37,375 nucleotides of DNA from Thermoleophilaceae bacterium (GTDB taxonomy: Bacteria > Actinomycetota > Thermoleophilia > Solirubrobacterales > Thermoleophilaceae). Location: NCBI GenBank assembly GCA_030448005.1, contig JAUJNT010000002.1, forward strand, positions 486,729-524,103, in the 5' to 3' direction. This document shows positions 34,991 to 37,375 of the stretch, piece by piece (the first letter of the stretch is position 1; each line of letters opens with the position of its first letter). Both the position numbers and the translations under genes were made by a program. The notes beneath the pieces are model-generated. The model searched no databases. It worked only from the letters and a program-made list of their open reading frames with translations, and had not been told where the DNA came from.

Positions 34991-35193
34991 GCGTCGTTGT
35001 CCATGTGTCCGTGGCGCTTGACGTTGCGACGGGCCTCGTTGAGGCTCATATGGTTCGGGCCGCTGGGGGCGTCGGGACCATCCCACTCCACAGCTGGGTC
35101 GTCTTCCCACCGGCAAATCGGGCAAATGTCGTACTGACCTCGCCTTTTCAGCGTCTTGCGACCACAACACGGGCAGGGGAACTGCTCGGCCAC
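34987..35193 (-). CDS. CPCC-type cysteine-rich protein, IS passenger
   Basis: This 68-residue protein starts at GTG 35193 (VAEQFPCPCCGRKTLKRRGQ), 4 nt after the transposase stop. It has the CPCC...CPICRWEDDP pattern of the Cys-rich CPCC family, followed by GPNHMSLNEARRNVKRHG. The four Cys in two pairs suggest a zinc ribbon. The tight spacing to the transposase means it is probably co-expressed with it, and it may assist transposition or act as a DNA- or RNA-binding cofactor. Its exact role is unknown. Confidence 0.8.
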   Translation of the reverse strand: MAEQFPCPCCGRKTLKRRGQYDICPICRWEDDPAVEWDGPDAPSGPNHMSLNEARRNVKRHGHMDNDA

Positions 35194-35197
35194 GGTT

Positions 35198-36130
35198 TTA
35201 GGTGTGTGCGGTCCGAAGGAGTAGCTGCTCGAACATCGAGTGGCGCTGGTAGCGAGCGTTGTACCGCCACGCATACTCGTTCAGGTACGACTGGAGGTAG
35301 GCAGGCGACACCTTCTTGTAGGCCCCGCGCATCCCGGTCTTCATGTTGCCGAAGAACCCTTCAATCGTGTTCGTGTGAACGTCCCCGTCCACGTAGAGGC
35401 CGGCTGAGTGGTTGATGACCCGATGGTCGATGAAGCCGCGCTTGAGCGGCCTGTACGGGCGCCAGTCGTCCGTGTAGAGGATGGTGCTGGGGTTGACGTT
35501 CGCCTTCACCGCTCTACTAAGCGGGACACCGCGACGGGAAGCGATCACGCGGGCACGGACTCGCCCACCACGTTCAACCATCCCCAGCACGGTCGGCTTG
35601 GCCTCACGGAACGCGGCAGCCTCAGCGCGGGTCCGGTGAGTGCTGCGGGGCTTCCCGCCCCACGAAGTCTCGTCAACCTCAACATCGCCCGACAGAGGTT
35701 CATCGCCCTCATCGGTCATTAGCTCTGTCCGAATCTTCTTCATCATCCGGTGCGCGGTCTTGTACGTCACGCCTAGCTCGCGCTCTAGCTGCTTGGCAGA
35801 GATGCCGCAGCGAGTGCTGGCCATGAGGTACATGGCGTAGAACCAAAGCTGTAGAGAGGTCGTGGACTTCTCGAAGATCGTCCCCTTCATCGGGTGGACG
35901 TGAAGGCCGCAGGAGTCGCAGGTGTACGAGGCCCGCGTCTTGGTGCGGTGGAACTTGCGCTCGCGCTCGCAGCGCGGGCATTGAGCGTGGTGGCCGTCCG
36001 GTGCGTACCGCTCGCGCCACAGCCGATCAAGGCAGGCCGAATCGTCTGGATAGGTCTGCATGAACTCGACAAGGGAGAAGTCCGATGCCGAAGATGCTTT
36101 GCGAGTTGGATCGTTCCGGTTCGCGGCCAT
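35198..36130 (-). CDS. IS1595-family transposase
   Basis: This 310-residue transposase starts at ATG 36130 (MAANRNDPTRKAS); ATG 36145 in frame is less likely. The N-terminal zinc ribbon is CPRC...CDSC (about 50-75), typical of ISXO2/IS1595. The HTH follows (SAKQLERELGVTYKTAHRMM). The DDE-type catalytic core has VEVDETSWGG, LYTDDWRPY and HTNTIEGFFGNMK. The frame is intact, so the element may still be mobile. Confidence 0.93.
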   Translation of the reverse strand: MAANRNDPTRKASSASDFSLVEFMQTYPDDSACLDRLWRERYAPDGHHAQCPRCERERKFHRTKTRASYTCDSCGLHVHPMKGTIFEKSTTSLQLWFYAMYLMASTRCGISAKQLERELGVTYKTAHRMMKKIRTELMTDEGDEPLSGDVEVDETSWGGKPRSTHRTRAEAAAFREAKPTVLGMVERGGRVRARVIASRRGVPLSRAVKANVNPSTILYTDDWRPYRPLKRGFIDHRVINHSAGLYVDGDVHTNTIEGFFGNMKTGMRGAYKKVSPAYLQSYLNEYAWRYNARYQRHSMFEQLLLRTAHT

Positions 36131-36165
36131 GAACACATTATACATACTCTGATGACATATGTGTG

Positions 36166-36173
36166 ACCGAACT
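36166..36173. repeat. 8-bp target-site duplication, right copy
   Basis: ACCGAACT after the right inverted repeat matches the left copy at 33868-33875. Confidence 0.85.
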
Positions 36174-36215
36174 CACAGTGCGCCCGCGGGCGGGCGGGGC
36201 AAGAATGGCCCAGTG

Positions 36216-36233
36216 TTTGGCTGGCTGGCCAAA
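36216..36233. promoter_or_regulatory. palindromic operator candidate upstream of the MMPL gene
   Basis: TTTGGC-TGGCTG-GCCAAA is a 6+6 inverted repeat 30 nt before the transporter ATG. Its size and position fit a TetR-type operator, and a TetR regulator gene lies on the other side of the IS. Confidence 0.55.
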
Positions 36234-36263
36234 TGATTCTGTAGCCGTCCCGAGGGGAGACAC

Positions 36264-37375
36264 ATGCAGACAGCGATGGACGCCCTCACCGCCTTCCTCA
36301 AGCGCCGAAAGTGGCTGATCGTAGGCGCCTGGGTGGCGCTCTTGGTCGCCGCCCTCCCGTCCGCGATGCGCCAGACCGAGCACCTCACGAGCGGCGGCTT
36401 CTCCTCTCCGGGGTCCGGCTCTGCGGCGGTCAACCGCGCGCTCGCGGACTTCGAGAACGTGCAGAGCGACTCACTCGCACTCGTCGTGGCCCGGCGAGAC
36501 GGAGCGCGGGACTCCGACATCCGAGCCGCCATCGACCACGCCGACCGGGTCGCCGTGCGCCTTCCGCACGTGGAGCTCTCCGACCGGGCGAAGGCGGCGG
36601 CCAACGCCGACGTCGGCCGCTCACCCATCGCCGTCGCCGTGTTCGACGTCTCCGGCGACCTCGACGAGACCGCCGACCTCGCCACCGACCTGCGCGCGGA
36701 GGTCGGCGCCGGCGAGGGGCCGAAGGACGGCGTTGAGACCTACCTCGTGGGCCAGCAGGCGCTGTGGGCGGGCATGCAGGACCTGAGCAAGGAGGACCTC
36801 GCGGCGGCCGAGGCCACGGGCTTTCCGATCGTCGCTGATCCTGCTCGCGGTGTTCGGCTCGCTCGCGGCGGCGGCTCTGCCGCTGGTGCTCGGCGCGGTG
36901 AGCGTCCTGATCACCGGCGCGGTCATCTTCTTCCTCTCCCAGGCGATGGACATGTCGGTCTTCGTGACCAACGTGGCGTCGATGATCGGTATCGGCGTGG
37001 CAGTCGACTACTCGCTGTTCATCCTGGCGCGCTACCGCGAGGAGATCCGCGCGGGCGCCGACCCCGGCACGGCACGCCGGATCGCCCTGCGCACCTCTGG
37101 GCTCGCCGTCCTCTTCTCGGGCGTCACCGTGATGGTGTCCCTGGCCGGGCTCTTTCTCGTCAACTCCACGACGATCAAGTCGATGGCGCTCGGGGCGATC
37201 GTCGTGGTGGCCGTATCGATCCTGGCGGCGGTCACCTTCCTGCCGGTCACGATGAGGCTCTTCGGGCACCGCGCCTACACGCGCGGGCGCCTCAGCTCGA
37301 TGCTCGCTCGCGTGGCGGCTTCGCTACGACGGCGCGGCCGGAGCGAAGTCGGAGTTGACTCGGAGAAGGGCGAGC
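36264..37375 (+). pseudogene. MMPL/RND-family transporter, frameshifted and cut by the window end
   Basis: Start ATG 36264 follows GAGGGGAG. Residues 1-190 give a first membrane helix (about 15-34: KWLIVGAWVALLVAALPSAM) and an outer domain with HLTSGGFSSPGSGSAAVNRA, typical of MMPL lipid or drug exporters. At about 36834 the frame breaks: EATGFPIV should continue as LILLAVFGSLAAAALPLVLG, which is present one nucleotide later. The second frame then runs to the window edge with the family's FVTNVASMIGIGVAVDYSLF and ARYREEIRAGADPGTARRIA. Either one base was inserted or two lost, or the assembly is wrong here. Confidence 0.85.

Larger units (their letters stand above)
33876..36165. mobile_element. 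IS1595-family insertion sequence with passenger genes
   Basis: The 2,290-bp element is bounded by inverted repeats CACACATATGTCATC (33876-33890) and its complement (36151-36165); similarity continues inward to GTATGTA. Both ends are flanked by ACCGAACT, an 8-bp duplication as expected for IS1595. It carries an IS1595-type transposase on the minus strand near the right end plus a CPCC-type small protein, a 48-residue protein and a frameshifted larger gene. Its base composition is less GC-rich than its surroundings, consistent with a recent arrival. Confidence 0.9.

Overview
This window is GC-rich (about 70%) chromosomal DNA from an actinobacterium, probably of the Thermoleophilia/Solirubrobacterales type. 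The lineage is inferred from gene content and codon style, not from a marker search. Supporting signs are a large-type SRP RNA upstream of dnaX-ybaB-recR, a DUF4235 gene, a SdhA-SdhB-HdrB-like succinate dehydrogenase, and many GTG/TTG starts.

Region 1 (1-4.7 kb) is the most unusual part. It is an RNA-handling locus: a mini-array of tRNA and tRNA-like genes (Phe, Lys-like, Met and a degenerate one), three tandem structured RNAs, a Ro60/TROVE protein, a tRNA-like RNA whose anticodon arm is replaced by a long hairpin, and an RtcB RNA ligase with an internal zinc-ribbon-like insert. The three tandem RNAs share an outer stem whose two strands differ from copy to copy but stay complementary, a conserved internal loop (GCCG opposite ACACGA) and a GGTTATC box. 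The first folds as a circularly permuted tRNA, as expected of a YrlA-class bacterial Y RNA. The reading offered here is a Ro60-Y RNA-RtcB surveillance and repair module with an expanded, diversified set of Y RNAs and tRNA mimics.

Region 2 (4.7-10.4 kb) holds decayed gene fragments downstream of rtcB, then a multi-pass membrane protein, DUF4235, a GT-C-like membrane protein, a membrane-anchored low-complexity protein, a soluble Ser/Thr kinase, a coiled-coil protein and tRNA-Val(CAC).

Region 3 (10.4-18.3 kb) is conserved housekeeping DNA: a small Cys-rich protein, SRP RNA, a broken SnoaL-like gene, dnaX, ybaB, recR (with no ordinary start codon), a GH3-family protein, lysC-asd, and a LuxR-type regulator with a degenerate receiver.

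Region 4 (18.5-26.4 kb) is a TCA-cycle neighbourhood. sdhA-sdhB-hdrB-like form an operon on the minus strand, and icd-mdh form an operon on the plus strand. Between them are a CBS-containing site-2 protease, a small secreted protein and a remnant of a second site-2 protease N-terminus.

Region 5 (26.4-33.9 kb) has a coiled-coil/winged-helix regulator, an SRPBCC protein translationally coupled to an NmrA-like oxidoreductase, a small Cys protein, an MBL-fold hydrolase, hsp20-lon, a single-pass membrane protein and a TetR regulator. Region 6 (33.9-37.4 kb) is a 2,290-bp IS1595-family element with passenger genes, inserted in the loop of a palindrome between tetR and an MMPL transporter gene. That transporter gene carries a frameshift and runs off the window.
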